Assembly: GCA_029932795.1 (NCBI GenBank) | Contig: JAOZPL010000088.1 | Coordinates: forward strand, 1-7,905 | Reading direction: 5' to 3' | Source: Candidatus Zixiibacteriota bacterium | GTDB taxonomy: Bacteria > Zixibacteria > MSB-5A5 > GN15 > FEB-12 | Length of the DNA: 7,905 bases | In this document: one piece after another, positions 6,085 through 7,905 of the stretch | Layout: every line of letters begins with the position of its first letter | Position numbering within the stretch: position 1 is the first letter of the stretch | Made by a program: the position numbers and the translations under genes | Notes under the pieces: model-generated | Databases searched by the model: none | Seen by the model: only the letters and a program-made list of their open reading frames with translations | What the model was told of the DNA's origin: nothing

Positions 6085-6504
6085 TTCCCTGTTTTGTCAT
6101 CCAACAGGGGAGATTGACACTTTCGAGCAATTCACCCCCGTACTGGCGAGCTTTTCACCGTCGAAGCTTCCCCTTCCGACTCGGAGCCTTTACATGCCTT
6201 TCTCTATGAAACGTGCAGGTTCATATAATTCCAAATAACCCGAAACATTTTATCCCGGACAACGCCTCCCGGCACAAACGGAACCAGCCAACCATCAGGA
6301 ATAAGGAACCGGCGTATCTACTACCTTTATTTACCAGCCCTCAATCCCCTTGAACCATTATGACCAGGCATGAAGGCTCGATGGTTCAACGACCATAGCT
6401 GCCGTAATGTTGAACAGCTTATGGATTGCCTTGATCAGGCAACCCTGGACGTAATCAACATCCCCGACCGAACGAAAAAACTTTGCAACCGTACGTTATT
6501 CTGA
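6085..6504 (+). mobile_element. decayed IS630-family transposase (C-terminal DDE half)
   Basis: Three pieces in two frames add up to the C-terminal part of an IS630/Tc1-like DDE transposase. From 6127 the first frame reads AIHPRTGELFTVEASPSDSE then PLHAFLYE (to about 6213), like the 'GA.P.TGE' strands. The frame from 6243 reads KHFIPDNASRHKRNQ, with the DNAS.HK motif that carries the second catalytic Asp. From 6301, back in the first frame, it reads RRIYYLYLPALNPLEPL, a TGA at 6361-6363 (usually Trp), then PGMKARWFNDHSCRNVEQLM and LDQATLDVINIPDRTKKL, to a TGA at 6502-6504. LNPLE holds the third acidic residue; the usual 'YSPD' before LNP is missing. Two frameshifts, an internal stop and loss of the N-terminal half make it inactive. 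No terminal inverted repeats could be recognised. It ends 6 bases from the stop codon of the oligopeptidase gene. Confidence 0.75.
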
Positions 6505-6510
6505 AAACCA

Positions 6511-7905
6511 CTATAGCATTCCAAAGCGGTCCAGGATGAAAGCGAAGTCAAAGGCTATCTCTCTAAGGTAATCATATCGGCCGGACACGCCGCCGTGCCC
6601 TCCTTCCATTTTCATTTTCATAAGGATGAGATTGTCTCCGGTGTTCATGGCGCGGAGTTTGGCGATCCACTTGGCCGGTTCCCAGTACTGCACGCGGGTG
6701 TCGTTTATGTTGGAAGTAATGAGAATATCAGGATAAGCCATCGGCTTGACATTGTCATAAGGCGAGTAAGACATCATGTAGTCGAAATACTTTTTCTTGT
6801 GTGGATCACCCCATTCCTCATATTCGATCACGGTCAGAGGAATAGACTCATCCAGCATGGTATTAATAAGATCAACAAAGGGGACGGCAGCGATAGCTGC
6901 ACCGAAGAGATCAGGCCTCATGTTAACAACGGCACCGATCAGAAGCCCGCCGGCGCTGCCGCCGGAGATGACCAGCCTCTCAGTCTTGGTGTACTTCTCG
7001 GCGATGAGGTGTTCCGCACAGGCGATGAAGTCAGTGAAAGTGTTGCGCTTGTTAAGCAGTTTTCCTTCGTCATACCAGTAACGACCCATCTCGCCGCCAC
7101 CGCGTACGTGAGCGATGGCATAGATGAACCCGCGATTAAGAAGACTCAGGCGGCTGGAAGAAAACCAGGGATCCATGCTCGCTCCATAGGCACCGTAACC
7201 ATAAAGATAAAGCGGGTTTTCACCGTTCTTGACCATCCCTTTCTTGTACACCATTGAGATCGGAATCATGGTGCCGTCGGAGGCTCTGGCGAAGATCCGT
7301 TCGGACTGGTATTCGTTCGGATCATAGCCGCCAAGAACTTCCCTCTGTTTTTTCAGTTCTCGCTCACGGGTAGACATGTCATAATCATAGATCGAGTTGG
7401 GCGTGATCATGGACATGTATGTGAAACGGAGCAGATGCGAGTTGAAATCCGGGTTGTCGCCACCGTAACAGGTATAAACAGGCTCGGGGAAGGCTATGTT
7501 ATGCTTCTCATCGGTTTTGAGGTTCCAGACCCGGATGTTCCGCAGCCCGTTTTCCCGCTGGTAGATAACAATGAAATCTTTGAATACATCCAGCCCGTCC
7601 AGCTTTACCGACTTCCGATGCGGGATGATCTCTTTCCAGTTCTCCTTCGAGGGATTGCTGACCGGGGCTTCCATCAGCTTGAAGTTCTTGGCGTTGTCGT
7701 TACACAGAATGAAAAAGCGATCGCCATGGTGATAGACACCGTACTCCAGCTCGTGCTGGCGCGGGTGAATCACCTTGAAGGTACCAAGCGGATCATTCGC
7801 ATCCAGGTAATGACATTCGTCGGTGGTTTTGCTTCCAATTCTGATCAGCAGATAAGCCTCGCTCTTGGTCTTTGATATACCCAGCCAGAAGCCTTCGTCC
7901 TCTTC
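6511..7905 (-). CDS. oligopeptidase B (S9A prolyl oligopeptidase family), 5' end missing
   Basis: 464 codons are visible; the frame is open to the window edge, so the N-terminal ~200-230 residues of a ~690-residue protein are missing. The enzyme is a serine peptidase that cleaves peptides after Arg or Lys. Visible residues 1-~220 belong to the seven-bladed propeller that gates the active site (EEDEGFWLGISKTKSEAYLL at the edge). The catalytic alpha/beta-hydrolase part follows: NPLYLYGYGAYGAS, HVRGGGEMGRYWYDEGK, nucleophile Ser317 in GGSAGG (codon 6955-6957), Asp402 in NINDTRVQYWEP and His437 in EGGHGG. The triad is complete. VPFVDLINTMLDESIPLT and EYEEWGDP match oligopeptidase B; the acidic residues of the latter form the basic-residue pocket in the E. 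coli enzyme. The C-terminus (FAFILDRFGML) is at the usual place. A GTG at 7773 is internal, not the start. Cytoplasmic or periplasmic location cannot be decided without the N-terminus. Confidence 0.95.
   Translation of the reverse strand, partial: EEDEGFWLGISKTKSEAYLLIRIGSKTTDECHYLDANDPLGTFKVIHPRQHELEYGVYHHGDRFFILCNDNAKNFKLMEAPVSNPSKENWKEIIPHRKSVKLDGLDVFKDFIVIYQRENGLRNIRVWNLKTDEKHNIAFPEPVYTCYGGDNPDFNSHLLRFTYMSMITPNSIYDYDMSTRERELKKQREVLGGYDPNEYQSERIFARASDGTMIPISMVYKKGMVKNGENPLYLYGYGAYGASMDPWFSSSRLSLLNRGFIYAIAHVRGGGEMGRYWYDEGKLLNKRNTFTDFIACAEHLIAEKYTKTERLVISGGSAGGLLIGAVVNMRPDLFGAAIAAVPFVDLINTMLDESIPLTVIEYEEWGDPHKKKYFDYMMSYSPYDNVKPMAYPDILITSNINDTRVQYWEPAKWIAKLRAMNTGDNLILMKMKMEGGHGGVSGRYDYLREIAFDFAFILDRFGML

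Noticed and set aside
6595..7257. 220-codon rightward open frame
   Set aside because: It is entirely antisense to the well-supported oligopeptidase B catalytic domain, and its translation is not protein-like.
7771..7773. GTG as the start of the oligopeptidase gene
   Set aside because: The same frame continues upstream for 44 codons to the window edge with sequence that fits the oligopeptidase B propeller.

Overview
The window looks like a chromosomal piece of a bacterium from the FCB superphylum or a neighbouring candidate phylum (Zixibacteria- or KSB1-like). The main evidence is a secreted protein whose C-terminal domain starts with NYPNPFNPSTTIKF and continues with YNLLGQ and WDGTDESGK motifs. 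This tail is the FlgD-Ig-like / type IX-style sorting domain that is abundant in those lineages. The phylum is an inference; no rRNA or other marker gene is present.

Layout. (1) 1-783: AT-rich and without an intact gene. It holds a decayed ribbon-helix-helix DNA-binding protein (about 458-636) and a decayed scrap of a Ser/Thr protein kinase (about 591-710). It ends in a strong sigma-70-type promoter (749-777). (2) 784-2576, + strand: an uncharacterised conserved protein of roughly 600 residues, split into two overlapping frames by one lesion near 1290. (3) 2577-2829: a short convergent intergenic gap with a clear intrinsic terminator for the gene to its right. (4) 2830-4299, - strand: a secreted seven-repeat beta-propeller protein with the sorting/FlgD-like tail. 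(5) 4300-4648: a divergent intergenic region with a promoter for gene 4 and several inverted repeats. (6) 4649-5938, + strand: a GT-B-like surface-polysaccharide transferase. (7) 5939-6510: a gene-free stretch whose right part is the wreck of an IS630-family transposase. (8) 6511-7905, - strand: oligopeptidase B (S9A family), cut at its 5' end by the window edge.

The genes do not form one operon: orientations alternate (+, -, +, -) and each seems to have its own signals. The two envelope-related genes (secreted propeller, polysaccharide transferase) diverge from a shared intergenic region, but no functional link can be shown. No defence system, CRISPR array, tRNA or rRNA was seen. The best candidate for undescribed biology is the split 784-2576 protein. 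It keeps strikingly regular glycine-rich and cysteine motifs suggesting a TIM-barrel, possibly flavin- and/or metal-dependent enzyme of unknown reaction. The other notable theme is decay: three separate gene remnants, plus the frameshift, lie in under 8 kb.
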